Part shown: positions 24,659-32,639 of the stretch, in pieces
How positions within the stretch are numbered: the first letter of the stretch is position 1
How the letters are laid out: each line of letters begins with the position of its first letter
Assembly: GCA_946999425.1 (NCBI GenBank)
Contig: CAMQDG010000007.1
Span: forward strand, 1 to 34,936
DNA length: 34,936 bases
Origin: an uncultured Peptoniphilus sp.
GTDB taxonomy: Bacteria; Bacillota; Clostridia; Tissierellales; Peptoniphilaceae
Direction of reading: 5' to 3'
Translations under genes and position numbers: made by a program
The notes under the pieces: model-generated
Told to the model about the DNA's origin: nothing
Databases searched by the model: none
What the model saw: only the letters and a program-made list of their open reading frames with translations

Positions 24659-26053
24659 ATGAAATTTTTAAACGATAATTTTATGCTTAGGAATGAATAT
24701 GGAAAAAAATTATATTTTGATTATGCAAAAGATCAACCTATATTTGATTTTCACTGTCACCTTGAAGCAAAAGAAATTTATGAAAATAAAAACTTTAAAA
24801 ATATAACTCAAGCTTGGCTTGGTGGAGACCACTACAAGTGGAGAGTTATGCGTGCTTACGGTATAGAGGAAAAAAGAATTACGGGAAATGCAACAGATTA
24901 TGAAAAGTTTGAAGCTTGGGCAAAGGTTGTTCCGAATTTAATAGGTAACCCTCTTTACCATTGGACCCATCTTGAGCTTAAAAACTTTTTTGGCATAGAA
25001 GAAACATTAAGCCCTAAAACTTGCAAAGAGATTTGGGAAAAATGTAATGAACTTTTACAAAGGGATGATTTTTCGCCAAGGGCATTAATTTCAAAAAGTA
25101 ATGTGTGGGGAGTTTGTACAACAAATGATCCTCTTGATGATTTGAAATACCATAAGCTTTTAAAAGAAAGTGATTTTGAAACAAAGGTAATTCCTGCCTT
25201 TAGACCGGATAAGGCTTTAAAAATTGAAGATGCTTCTTTTAAAAATTATATAGATGAACTTTCAAAAGTATCAGGTATAGAAATTAAAGATATGGACTCT
25301 TTAAAAAAAGCTCTTCTTTTTAGGATCCAATACTTTGACCAAAATGGAGCCTGTGCATCAGATCATGGCTTGTCCAGAGTTCCCTTTGCAAGGTTAAATA
25401 AAGAAGAATTAAATAAAGTTTTCCAAAAAGCTTTGCAAGGTCAAAAGCTTACAGATATGGAGATCGAAGCTTATATGACAGAACTAATGTTATTTTTGTC
25501 AGAGGAATACTATAAACGCAACTGGACTATTGAGCTTCACATTCAAGCAATAAGAAACAACAACGAAAAAATGTTTGAAAAGTTAGGACCTGACACAGGG
25601 TACGATGCAGTTCATGATGAAAAAATCGCAGAAAAGATTTCAAAACTTTTAAGTGCGATGAATGATAGGGGACTGCCAAAAACTTTACTTTTCAGCTTAA
25701 ATCCCAAGGATTTATATTCTCTTTCAACAATAGGAGGATCCTTCCAAGGAGAAAAAGAAGGAGAGATGAAAGTACAAATCGGTACTGCCTGGTGGTTTTT
25801 AGATCATAAAGATGGAATGATAAATCAAATGAGAACTCTTGCATCAACAAGTGTATTTTCAAAGTTTGTAGGAATGCTCACTGATTCAAGATCTTTTTTA
25901 TCTTATCCAAGACACGAATACTTTAGAAGAATTATGTGTAATTTAATTGGAGAGTATGTAGAACTTGGAGAATATCCATGGGATGAAGAATTTTTAGGAC
26001 AAATGGTTAAAGATATAAGTTTTAAAAATTCTAAAGATTTTATAATAAAATAA
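24659..26053 (+). CDS. uxaC: Glucuronate isomerase (uronate isomerase)
   Basis: 464 residues, normal length. It converts D-glucuronate to D-fructuronate (and galacturonate to tagaturonate), the entry step of hexuronate breakdown. An amidohydrolase-superfamily barrel whose metal site begins with FDFHCHLEAKEI, followed by LGGDHYKWRVMRAYG, VCTTNDPLDDL, WTIELHIQAIRN and the C-terminal DSRSFLSYPRHEYFRR, all typical of UxaC. Start follows GGAGG. It has its own promoter and terminator. No uxuA/uxuB is in the window, but a GPH-family (hexuronide-type) symporter lies 4 kb downstream. Confidence 0.96.
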   Translation: MKFLNDNFMLRNEYGKKLYFDYAKDQPIFDFHCHLEAKEIYENKNFKNITQAWLGGDHYKWRVMRAYGIEEKRITGNATDYEKFEAWAKVVPNLIGNPLYHWTHLELKNFFGIEETLSPKTCKEIWEKCNELLQRDDFSPRALISKSNVWGVCTTNDPLDDLKYHKLLKESDFETKVIPAFRPDKALKIEDASFKNYIDELSKVSGIEIKDMDSLKKALLFRIQYFDQNGACASDHGLSRVPFARLNKEELNKVFQKALQGQKLTDMEIEAYMTELMLFLSEEYYKRNWTIELHIQAIRNNNEKMFEKLGPDTGYDAVHDEKIAEKISKLLSAMNDRGLPKTLLFSLNPKDLYSLSTIGGSFQGEKEGEMKVQIGTAWWFLDHKDGMINQMRTLASTSVFSKFVGMLTDSRSFLSYPRHEYFRRIMCNLIGEYVELGEYPWDEEFLGQMVKDISFKNSKDFIIK

Positions 26054-26069
26054 ATTTAAAATAATTTTA

Positions 26070-26098
26070 AATCCTCGGGACAAACCGAGGATTTTTTA
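26070..26098 (+). terminator. Terminator after uxaC
   Basis: AATCCTCGG (26070-26078) pairs perfectly with CCGAGGATT (26085-26093), followed by T. A short TTA repeat (about 26097-26115) follows. Confidence 0.88.
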
Positions 26099-26161
26099 AT
26101 TATTATTATTATTAAGTTTCTTAACTAAATCTTAAATTGATAATGTTAAAAATTTTTTGTC

Positions 26162-26170
26162 TGTTATAAT
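26162..26170 (+). promoter_or_regulatory. Extended -10 promoter of the hydrogenase operon
   Basis: TGTTATAAT is a perfect extended -10 (TGnTATAAT); no good -35 lies at the right distance, which is common for this type. Confidence 0.65.
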
Positions 26171-26190
26171 AGAAATAAGGAGGTTTATTT

Positions 26191-26466
26191 ATGAAAGTAA
26201 CAATATGTATGGGTTCACGTTGCACGCTTATGGGCGCCAATGCTATCTATGACCAACTTGAATATATAGTTAACGATCTTTGCGGACCAGATTCTGAAAT
26301 TTGCGATTCACAAGGAATAGAAGTTAATTGTTCAAAGTGTCTTGATTTATGTAAAGGGTCAGATGCAAATGCAGCTCCTATTGTAATAATAGATGATGAA
26401 ATTATCTATCATGCAACCCCTCAAATAGTTGGAGAAAAAGTTATGAAAGGGCTTAAGAAAGATTAA
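26191..26466 (+). CDS. Thioredoxin-like [2Fe-2S] ferredoxin domain protein
   Basis: 91 residues. An electron-transfer protein with the thioredoxin-like [2Fe-2S] fold. The cluster ligands fit the family pattern: Cys6-x4-Cys11 at the N-terminus and Cys50-x3-Cys54 later, followed by APIVIIDDEIIYH, the usual strand after the second pair. Extra cysteines at 31, 38 and 47 are unusual. It starts after AGGAGG, and its stop codon overlaps the hydrogenase ATG by one base, so it is very likely an electron partner or subunit of that enzyme, similar to small NuoE/HydC-type proteins. Confidence 0.85.
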   Translation: MKVTICMGSRCTLMGANAIYDQLEYIVNDLCGPDSEICDSQGIEVNCSKCLDLCKGSDANAAPIVIIDDEIIYHATPQIVGEKVMKGLKKD

Positions 26467-27968
26467 TGAAAGAGAGTTATTCACGTATAGTTGAACTTAG
26501 GCGTAAAGTATTTGCGGAAGTAGCAAGAATTGCATATGAAGATTTAGACGTTGAAAGTCTTGAAGATGCAAGTTATAGATTATTTCCGGGAGAAATGCCT
26601 CAGTATAGAGAAAATATGTTTAGAGAGCGTGCCATTGCAGATGAACGTATAAGACTTGCAATGGGTATGCCCATAAGAAGAATAGATGTTTATAAAAGAG
26701 TAACAGACGGTTTTGACAAAGTTGATATTGATACAAATGCCTATGAAAAACCTCTTGTAAATGTAATAAAATTTGCTTGTGAAGCTTGTCCTACAAGAGC
26801 TATTTATGTAACGGATAATTGTAGAAGATGTATGGCTCACCCCTGCACTAACGTTTGTCCTGTAAACGCAGTATCCATAGGTAAGACTCGTGCTCACATA
26901 GATTCTGAAAAATGTGTTAAGTGTGGAAGATGTGAAAACACCTGTCCATATAATGCCATAGTTGATTATGACAGACCTTGTGCTGCAGCATGTGGAGTAA
27001 AGGCTATAGGAAGCGATCAATATGGTCGTGCTGAAATAGATCATGATAAATGTGTAGCTTGCGGAAGATGTATAAGTGAATGTCCCTTTGGGGCCATAGC
27101 AGATAAAACACAAATTTATCAAGTTATAAAGGCAATCAAAGCAGGAAAAAAACTTTATGGCGCAATAGCTCCGTCTTTTATAGGTCAATTCGGTCAAAGA
27201 ACATCTCCAATGCAAGTGTTTGAGGCTATAAAACACTTAGGATTTACAGATGTTATAGAAGTTGGCTTGGGAGCAGACCTTACAACTCTTCATGAAGCTA
27301 AGGAATATCTTGAAAGAGTTCCTGACGATATTCCCTTTATGGGAACAAGTTGCTGCTATTCTTGGGCTCTTATGATAAAAAATATGTTCCCTGAATATGC
27401 AGAACAAATTTCAGACTCCGGATCTCCCATGAGATATACGGCAGAATATATTAAGAGCATAGACAAGGATGCAGTTGTAGTTTTTATAGGACCATGTACA
27501 TCTAAAAAACTTGAATCTTTAGATACAAACATTAAATCCAGCGTAGATTTTGTAATAACCTTCGAAGAACTAATGGGAATGTTTGTAGCAAAAAATATAG
27601 AACCTTCAGAAATTGAAATAGATTCAACAGTTGAAGACGCATCTGCCCTAGGTCGTGGATATCCAGTGGCAGGAGGAGTAGCTAATGCAGTTAAGGAAGT
27701 TGCACAGAAACTTGATCCTACAAGGGAAATTAAAGTTGAAGGAGCAAATACTCTTTCTGAGTGCGTTAAAATGATGAAACTTGCCAAAGCAGGCAGAAAG
27801 AACGGATATCTTCTTGAAGGAATGGCTTGTCCAGGAGGTTGTATAGCAGGAGTTGGAACTATTGCTTCTACAACAAGAGTAAAGAAAAATTTGGATAAGT
27901 TTATAAATGAAAGCCAGTATAAATATCCTTTCGAAAATAAAAAAATTGAAAAACAAAATATAGAGTAA
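26466..27968 (+). CDS. Monomeric [FeFe] hydrogenase with ferredoxin-type [4Fe-4S] domains
   Basis: 500 residues. It evolves or oxidises H2, disposing of electrons in fermentation. N-terminal half: Cys105-x2-Cys108, then Cys119/122/127/131, Cys150/153/156/160, Cys172/176 and Cys196/199/202/206, enough for about three [4Fe-4S] clusters. H-cluster motifs: P1 TSCCYSW (294-300), P2 GPCTSKKLE (Cys344), P3 EGMACPGGCIAG (Cys455, Cys459). The ligand cysteines are all present. P1 normally reads TSCCP; Tyr298 replaces that Pro. The layout fits the group B-like monomeric enzymes rather than the classical group A type. No maturation genes (hydE/F/G) are in the window. Start overlaps the [2Fe-2S] gene. Confidence 0.92.
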   Translation: MKESYSRIVELRRKVFAEVARIAYEDLDVESLEDASYRLFPGEMPQYRENMFRERAIADERIRLAMGMPIRRIDVYKRVTDGFDKVDIDTNAYEKPLVNVIKFACEACPTRAIYVTDNCRRCMAHPCTNVCPVNAVSIGKTRAHIDSEKCVKCGRCENTCPYNAIVDYDRPCAAACGVKAIGSDQYGRAEIDHDKCVACGRCISECPFGAIADKTQIYQVIKAIKAGKKLYGAIAPSFIGQFGQRTSPMQVFEAIKHLGFTDVIEVGLGADLTTLHEAKEYLERVPDDIPFMGTSCCYSWALMIKNMFPEYAEQISDSGSPMRYTAEYIKSIDKDAVVVFIGPCTSKKLESLDTNIKSSVDFVITFEELMGMFVAKNIEPSEIEIDSTVEDASALGRGYPVAGGVANAVKEVAQKLDPTREIKVEGANTLSECVKMMKLAKAGRKNGYLLEGMACPGGCIAGVGTIASTTRVKKNLDKFINESQYKYPFENKKIEKQNIE

Positions 27969-27972
27969 AAAT

Positions 27973-28677
27973 ATGATAGATAAAGAGAAATTAGAAGATG
28001 CTTATGAAAAAAGAGATTGCTTTTTTAAAGCAATAGAAAATGGGGATTTAGACAAAGTTAAGTCAATGCTTCCCTATGTAAAAAAAGTTCTTAAAAGTGG
28101 CGAAATGGGACTTTTAAAAAGAGTTTACAAGGATTCCCTGAGAAGTCTTAAGAACATTATGCTTTCTTATAATTCTCTTTATTTTTTATTTGCCCAAAAA
28201 GGCGGCATGGATTCTTTGACAAGTCATTACTTAGCTGAAAATTATGCAATTATAATAGAGGGAGCATCAAAGGAAGAAAATATTTGGGAAATACACGATG
28301 AAATGGTCTACAAATATACGGATCCTAAAAATAGACAAGGACTTTCTGAAAAATCCCTTGCTCAAAGAGTCAATAAACTTTTGAATGTGAATTTCATGTA
28401 TCCAATTACAATAGATGATTTGGCAAATGAGCTGAACGTAAGTAAAGAACACATGATGAGAAAATATAAAGAAAAATATAAAAAAACAATTTTGCAAGAT
28501 TTGCAAGAAATAAGAATTGAAGAAGGAAAAAAATTTTTAAAACACACAGATTTAAAAGTTATAGATATAGCTTTTAGCGTTGGATATAATTCCAGTCAAT
28601 ATTTTTCAAAAGTTTTTAAAACTTTCACAGGTTTAAGTCCCAATGAATTTAAAAAAATGCAAAATAAAAGTCATTAA
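27973..28677 (+). CDS. AraC-family transcriptional regulator, third gene of the hydrogenase operon
   Basis: 234 residues. The C-terminal AraC domain (about 130-230) is clear: ITIDDLANELNVSKEHMMRKYKE is the first helix-turn-helix and KVIDIAFSVGYNSSQYFSKVFK the second, followed by TGLSPNEFKKM. The N-terminal 125 residues are all-helical by composition and lack the cupin fold of classical AraC; I cannot assign them. It starts four bases after the hydrogenase stop without a strong ribosome binding site, so translation is probably coupled. It is likely to regulate its own operon or redox genes. Confidence 0.9.
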   Translation: MIDKEKLEDAYEKRDCFFKAIENGDLDKVKSMLPYVKKVLKSGEMGLLKRVYKDSLRSLKNIMLSYNSLYFLFAQKGGMDSLTSHYLAENYAIIIEGASKEENIWEIHDEMVYKYTDPKNRQGLSEKSLAQRVNKLLNVNFMYPITIDDLANELNVSKEHMMRKYKEKYKKTILQDLQEIRIEEGKKFLKHTDLKVIDIAFSVGYNSSQYFSKVFKTFTGLSPNEFKKMQNKSH

Positions 28678-28684
28678 ATTACAC

Positions 28685-28724
28685 AAAAAGGTCAATATTT
28701 TATAAGAATGTTGACCTTTTTTTA
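28685..28724 (+). terminator. Terminator after the hydrogenase operon
   Basis: AAAGGTCAA (28687-28695) pairs with TTGACCTTT (28711-28719), and the stem extends toward the loop through ATATT and AATG, followed by T. A strong stop for the three-gene operon. Confidence 0.85.
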
Positions 28725-28780
28725 TGTAAAATATTCTTAGAAAACGTAATCATTAAAAATAATAAAAGTAGGAGGTAATA

Positions 28781-30172
28781 ATGAAAATAATAGGTCCCAT
28801 AGAAGTTACAGAAAACTCTCATCCATTTTCATCAATGAAATTTTCAAGGGAAATAATACATCTAGAAGATTATAATTTTATTGAAGAAGAATATTTTATA
28901 GAGGATAGGGCAAATGTATATGATTTAAAAAATAATCAAGTAGAAATTTTTAAAGAAGATTTGCCTTTTACTACAAGAATTTTAGTTAGAAGGCCAAAAA
29001 ATTCAAAGGACTTCACAGGAATTTTGTATGTTGACATTATGAATGCAAGTAACGGTTATGATATAGAAGACCTTTGGAGAAGAAGTTATCTTCATATTAT
29101 GGAAAACAACCATGCTTATGTTGGAATAACAACAAAACCTATAAATGTTTTGGCACTTAAAAATTTTGACTATGAAAGATATAAAAGCTTAAATTGGTCA
29201 AATGGAGAAATTGTAAATGCCCCTGCAACAATAGACCCTTTAACAGCATCAATTGAAGGAACAGAAGAAGGACTTGTTTGGGATATTTTGTTAAAAACAG
29301 GTCTTGCCTTAAAAAGAGGAGACATTCCTCAAATAAAAGCTGATTATATTTATCTAACAGGTCAATCCCAATCGGGAATCTATTTAAATACTTTTGTAAA
29401 TTATATGCATAATTATTACAAAAAAAATAATTTAGAAATTCCCTTTGATGGATACCTTTCATTAGCCTCAGGAGGTCTTGGAAGGGCCTTAAGACAAATA
29501 AAAGACTCTAAGGTACCTATGAGCATAAAAGAATGCAGAGAAGAGGAAATAGACCGTCCTGTGATAACATTTAACGCAGAGGGAGATTATAAATTATTTG
29601 AATCCATGGGTTCAGAGTTTAAGAAGACAAAAAATGAAAATACGGATAAAAATAAAAGAAGATATTATGAAATGGCAGGAGCACCCCATACTAACGCAGC
29701 ATCGCCCCTTGTTCCCAAAAACGAAGAAATAGTTAAAACTAAATGTCCAGCAAGACTTTTAGACAGCGATTATGACTATAGACTAAATGATTTACCCTTT
29801 GATTTTTATATAAATTCTATTTTAGATTTTCTTCATGATTGGGCAAAAAATGGCAATGAACCACCAATAATAGAACCCTTAAAAAGAGAAAAGGGAAAAT
29901 TTGTAAAAGACAAATATGGAAACACATTAGGAGGAATAAGAAGCCCATTTTTAGAAGTTCCAAAAGCAAAATATCTTGCCAATGCAGAGGATAATCTGAC
30001 AAACGGAATTATGGAATTCTTCCCAGAAGAAAAAATTAAAGAAATTTATGGAAGTTTTGAAAACTATATTGATAAATTTGAAAAATATGCCCTTAATCAA
30101 GTAAAAGAAAAAATGCTCACAAAAAATGACGCAGAAAGAGCAATTGATTGGGCGAAAAATATTAAAAAATAA
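28781..30172 (+). CDS. Alpha/beta hydrolase-domain protein (Abhydrolase_10-like), putative esterase
   Basis: 463 residues, no signal peptide, so cytoplasmic. The catalytic serine is in GQSQSG (Ser196) after the hydrophobic strand DYIYLT, and the likely catalytic His is in EMAGAPHTN (His303). This pairing, with the intervening 100-residue cap-like stretch, resembles the uncharacterised alpha/beta hydrolase domain family PF20091. Substrate unknown; ester hydrolysis is the general chemistry. Start follows AGGAGG. The next gene (symporter) begins 12 bases later, and a metal-dependent amidohydrolase overlaps that, so the three probably take up and process one substrate. Confidence 0.75.
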   Translation: MKIIGPIEVTENSHPFSSMKFSREIIHLEDYNFIEEEYFIEDRANVYDLKNNQVEIFKEDLPFTTRILVRRPKNSKDFTGILYVDIMNASNGYDIEDLWRRSYLHIMENNHAYVGITTKPINVLALKNFDYERYKSLNWSNGEIVNAPATIDPLTASIEGTEEGLVWDILLKTGLALKRGDIPQIKADYIYLTGQSQSGIYLNTFVNYMHNYYKKNNLEIPFDGYLSLASGGLGRALRQIKDSKVPMSIKECREEEIDRPVITFNAEGDYKLFESMGSEFKKTKNENTDKNKRRYYEMAGAPHTNAASPLVPKNEEIVKTKCPARLLDSDYDYRLNDLPFDFYINSILDFLHDWAKNGNEPPIIEPLKREKGKFVKDKYGNTLGGIRSPFLEVPKAKYLANAEDNLTNGIMEFFPEEKIKEIYGSFENYIDKFEKYALNQVKEKMLTKNDAERAIDWAKNIKK

Positions 30173-30183
30173 AGAGGTGTATT

Positions 30184-31581
30184 ATGAAATTCAGACCCTT
30201 TGGAATTAAAGACCAAATAGGATATATAGCAGGAGATATGGCAGGATCCTTTGTAAATCTTACATTTGACGCCTTCTTCCTCGTATTTACAACTTACGTT
30301 TTAAAAGTAGACCCTAAATTTATGTCAGGACTATTTTTATTTGCAAGACTATTTGACGCAGTAAACGATCCACTAATAGGATCACTACCAGACAGATTTA
30401 AAATAAGTAAAAAAACAGACAAATTTAAACCCTGGATAAAAATATTCATGTGGCCCTTAGCCATATCAATATTACTTGGCTTCTTTGACGTAACAAGCCT
30501 TGGCTTTGGAGAAATCACAAAACATATTTGGGTAGCCTTTGTATATATTTTATACGGAGTAAGTTACACAGGAACCTCAATGCCCTTTGGAGCAATGGCA
30601 TCAGTAGTAACCCTTGTACCCTCAGAAAGAAGTAAATTATCCGCATGTAGAGCAATAGGGGGAACCCTTGTAGGATATGGATTTATGTCAGTAATACCAA
30701 TGTTTATTTGGGATTCAAATAACAACCCAAATCCTTCAGGCTATGTAAAAGTAGGGGTAATAGCAGCCCTTGGATGCCTAATTTGTTACACCATCCTTAT
30801 GCTTTTCACCATAGAAAGACACTCATATACAAGCAAAAAATTTGAAGAAAACACAAAAAATAAAGAATACTCCTTCTTTAAAGTAGTAGGACAAGCATTA
30901 AAAAATAAAGCCATGCTTGGAATAATGTTCGCATCAATAGGATCTCTTATATTTATAACAGGAAATTCACAATTTGGCGGATTTATCTTTAAAGAATTTT
31001 ACAAAGCACCGAAAATGCAATCAATGTATATGTATTTGCAAATACCCCTTACAGTTATACTCTTTGTAATAGTACCAAGACTCTCCACAAAAATAGGAAA
31101 GAAAAAACTATTAATAGGAGCCCTACTATGGAACCTTGTAATAGCCATCCTCCTATTTGTAAAACCAATAGAAGAAGTAAAAATTTATATAATACTAATG
31201 ACCCTTGCAAACATAGGACAATGTACCTTTGTAATGCTTGTTTGGGCATTTGTAGCAGACGCAATAGACTATCATGAATATATCTACCACGAAAGAAATG
31301 ACGGAACCCTATATTCAATCTATACATTCTCAAGAAAGATAGGCTCAACACTGGCATCCTTTGGAGCAACAGCCCTATTAAGTATCGTAGGATTTGTAAC
31401 AGGAGCAGCAAACCAAAGCCCCCACGTAATAAGTGCCATAAGATATCTTGGAACGGGAATACCCCTAGCAGCATGTATTATAGAATTAATAGGAATAGTA
31501 TTTATATTTAATCTAAACAAAGAAAAAAGTGATCAAATAGCAGCAGAACTTGCTCTAAGGAGTGAAAAAGGTGAAGATTGA
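30184..31581 (+). CDS. GPH-family (glycoside-pentoside-hexuronide):cation symporter
   Basis: 465 residues with about twelve membrane segments. Family marks are the N-terminal GIKDQIGYIAGDMAGSF, the loop ARLFDAVNDPLIGSLPDR, the segment YTGTSMPFGAMASVVTLVP-SERSKLS, and the late FVADAIDYHEYIYHERNDGTLYS with FSRKIGSTLASFG. These are typical of MelB/UidB/XynB-type carriers, which move glycosides, pentosides or hexuronides with Na+ or H+. A hexuronide substrate would fit uxaC 4 kb upstream. Third positions favour A/C over T, visibly unlike the ctsR-mcsB genes. It overlaps the following gene by 11 bases. Confidence 0.9.
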   Translation: MKFRPFGIKDQIGYIAGDMAGSFVNLTFDAFFLVFTTYVLKVDPKFMSGLFLFARLFDAVNDPLIGSLPDRFKISKKTDKFKPWIKIFMWPLAISILLGFFDVTSLGFGEITKHIWVAFVYILYGVSYTGTSMPFGAMASVVTLVPSERSKLSACRAIGGTLVGYGFMSVIPMFIWDSNNNPNPSGYVKVGVIAALGCLICYTILMLFTIERHSYTSKKFEENTKNKEYSFFKVVGQALKNKAMLGIMFASIGSLIFITGNSQFGGFIFKEFYKAPKMQSMYMYLQIPLTVILFVIVPRLSTKIGKKKLLIGALLWNLVIAILLFVKPIEEVKIYIILMTLANIGQCTFVMLVWAFVADAIDYHEYIYHERNDGTLYSIYTFSRKIGSTLASFGATALLSIVGFVTGAANQSPHVISAIRYLGTGIPLAACIIELIGIVFIFNLNKEKSDQIAAELALRSEKGED

Positions 31582-32428
31582 CATACACGTTCACGTAACA
31601 GAAAAAGAAGGACAAAAATTAAACGGAGAAGAAATAATAAATCCCCAAGAAATGATAAAATCCATGAATAAAAGGGGAATATACAAATCCATATTAATGT
31701 CCAGTTCAGAAAAAGAAGAAGACGTAATGAGTAACTATGAACTGAGAAAAATAGTAGAAAAATATCCAGAAAGATATGGTTATATGTGTAACATAGACTT
31801 GGATAAGGAAGACAAAATAGAAGAAAGAATAAAAGAAGAAAAAGCATTAGGAGCACTAGGAGTAGGAGAACTAACCTATAACAAAGAAATAGACTCAGAA
31901 AAACTTTTCCTTTTATTCGATGCCTGTCAGAAAAATAAAATGCCAGTCCTATTTCACATAAGCCCGCAAATAGGAAAATATTACGGAGTGTATGACGAAC
32001 AAGGCCTTCCAAGACTGGAAAAAGCCCTAAAAAAATTTCCTCAACTAATATTTATAGGACACTCACAGCCCTTTTGGTTTGAAATTTCAAAAAATAAAGA
32101 AAATCTCACCATAGAAGAAAGAAACGAATATCCAAAAGGAAAAGTAGAAGAAGGAAGACTTAGCTACCTTTTAAGAAAATACAAAAATCTCTACTGTGAC
32201 TTATCAGCAAACAGTGGCGGCAATGCCCTTATGCGAGATAAAGAATTTGGAATAAAATTTATAAAAGAATTTCAAGACAGACTCATGTTTGGAACAGACA
32301 TATACCAAAAAGACCAATATTTTCCCCTAATGGATTATTTAAATAAACTCTTAGAAGAAAAAGAAATAACAAAAGAAATATATAATAAAATTTTTTATAA
32401 AAACGCACAAAAAATATTAAACATATAA
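31571..32428 (+). CDS. Amidohydrolase-family (amidohydrolase_2) metal-dependent hydrolase
   Basis: 285 residues from GTG 31571, chosen because AAGGAG (31557-31562) is spaced eight bases before it; GTG 31562 lies inside that site. TIM-barrel metallohydrolase or decarboxylase of the PF04909 type: KIDIHVHV at the N-terminus gives the HxH metal pair, VLFHISP gives the third His, IFIGHSQP a further metal/acid position, and MFGTDIYQKDQ the catalytic Asp. TatD-like proteins are the alternative. The codon use is strongly A-rich at third positions. It lies in an operon with the GPH symporter and alpha/beta hydrolase, perhaps acting on a released aglycone or acyl group (inference). Confidence 0.85.
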   Translation: MKIDIHVHVTEKEGQKLNGEEIINPQEMIKSMNKRGIYKSILMSSSEKEEDVMSNYELRKIVEKYPERYGYMCNIDLDKEDKIEERIKEEKALGALGVGELTYNKEIDSEKLFLLFDACQKNKMPVLFHISPQIGKYYGVYDEQGLPRLEKALKKFPQLIFIGHSQPFWFEISKNKENLTIEERNEYPKGKVEEGRLSYLLRKYKNLYCDLSANSGGNALMRDKEFGIKFIKEFQDRLMFGTDIYQKDQYFPLMDYLNKLLEEKEITKEIYNKIFYKNAQKILNI

Positions 32429-32433
32429 AAATA

Positions 32434-32468
32434 AAAGTTGTAAGTAAAAAAACTTACAACTTTTTTAA
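32434..32468 (+). terminator. Terminator after the amidohydrolase gene
   Basis: AAAGTTGTAAGT (about 32434-32445) pairs perfectly with ACTTACAACTTT after a six-to-seven-base A loop, then more T. Confidence 0.9.
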
Positions 32469-32531
32469 TAAAAACAAATTGCCCTATGTAGAGCGTAAAA
32501 AAATTTATTTTTACTTTAATTTTTAATAAAA

Positions 32532-32548
32532 CATCAAAGAAGGTCTAA
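32532..32548 (+). promoter_or_regulatory. Degenerate CtsR box upstream of the ctsR promoter
   Basis: CATCAAA-GAA-GGTCTAA compared with the known CtsR heptad repeat RGTCAAA-NAN-RGTCAAA: 11 of 14 repeat positions match and the spacer fits. It sits just before the -35. Lower confidence than the box at 32614. Confidence 0.45.
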
Positions 32549-32554
32549 AAATTC

Positions 32555-32583
32555 TTTACAGAATAATTGGTTCATGTTATCAT
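32555..32583 (+). promoter_or_regulatory. Promoter of ctsR-mcsA-mcsB-clpC
   Basis: TTTACA (32555-32560) and TATCAT (32578-32583) with 17 bases between. Transcription would start near 32590, before the strong CtsR box. Confidence 0.7.
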
Positions 32584-32613
32584 AATCTAAAGAAATATTT
32601 TTTTTGTCTGAAA

Positions 32614-32630
32614 AGGCAAAGATGGTCAAA
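32614..32630 (+). promoter_or_regulatory. CtsR operator in the ctsR leader
   Basis: AGGCAAA-GAT-GGTCAAA matches the CtsR heptad repeat RGTCAAA-NAN-RGTCAAA at 13 of 14 repeat positions with the correct three-base spacer. It lies between the predicted start of transcription and the ctsR start codon, consistent with autorepression of the operon. Confidence 0.8.
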
Positions 32631-32639
32631 GGTGATATT

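Noticed and set aside
26097..26115. TTA trinucleotide run after uxaC as a CRISPR or mobile-element trace
   Set aside because: It is a short simple repeat with no spacers, no terminal repeats and no nearby recombinase; no CRISPR array or insertion sequence is visible anywhere in the window.
26580..27236. Long minus-strand frame (218 residues) opposite the [FeFe] hydrogenase
   Set aside because: It is rich in Ser, Tyr, Cys and Ile, has no ribosome binding site and no family motifs, and lies wholly inside a gene with full iron-sulfur motifs. It is a shadow of that gene's codon pattern.
28687..28719. GGTCAA repeats after the hydrogenase operon as a CtsR operator
   Set aside because: The two copies are inverted, not direct, and form a terminator stem followed by T.
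31533..32012. Minus-strand frame of 159 residues opposite the amidohydrolase
   Set aside because: Extremely Leu/Phe-rich low-complexity translation produced by the A-rich sense strand; no start signals.
32604..32639. Upstream TTG/ATG starts for CtsR
   Set aside because: They overlap the strong CtsR box, lack a ribosome binding site, and add residues not found in the family; the MAKIS start is typical.
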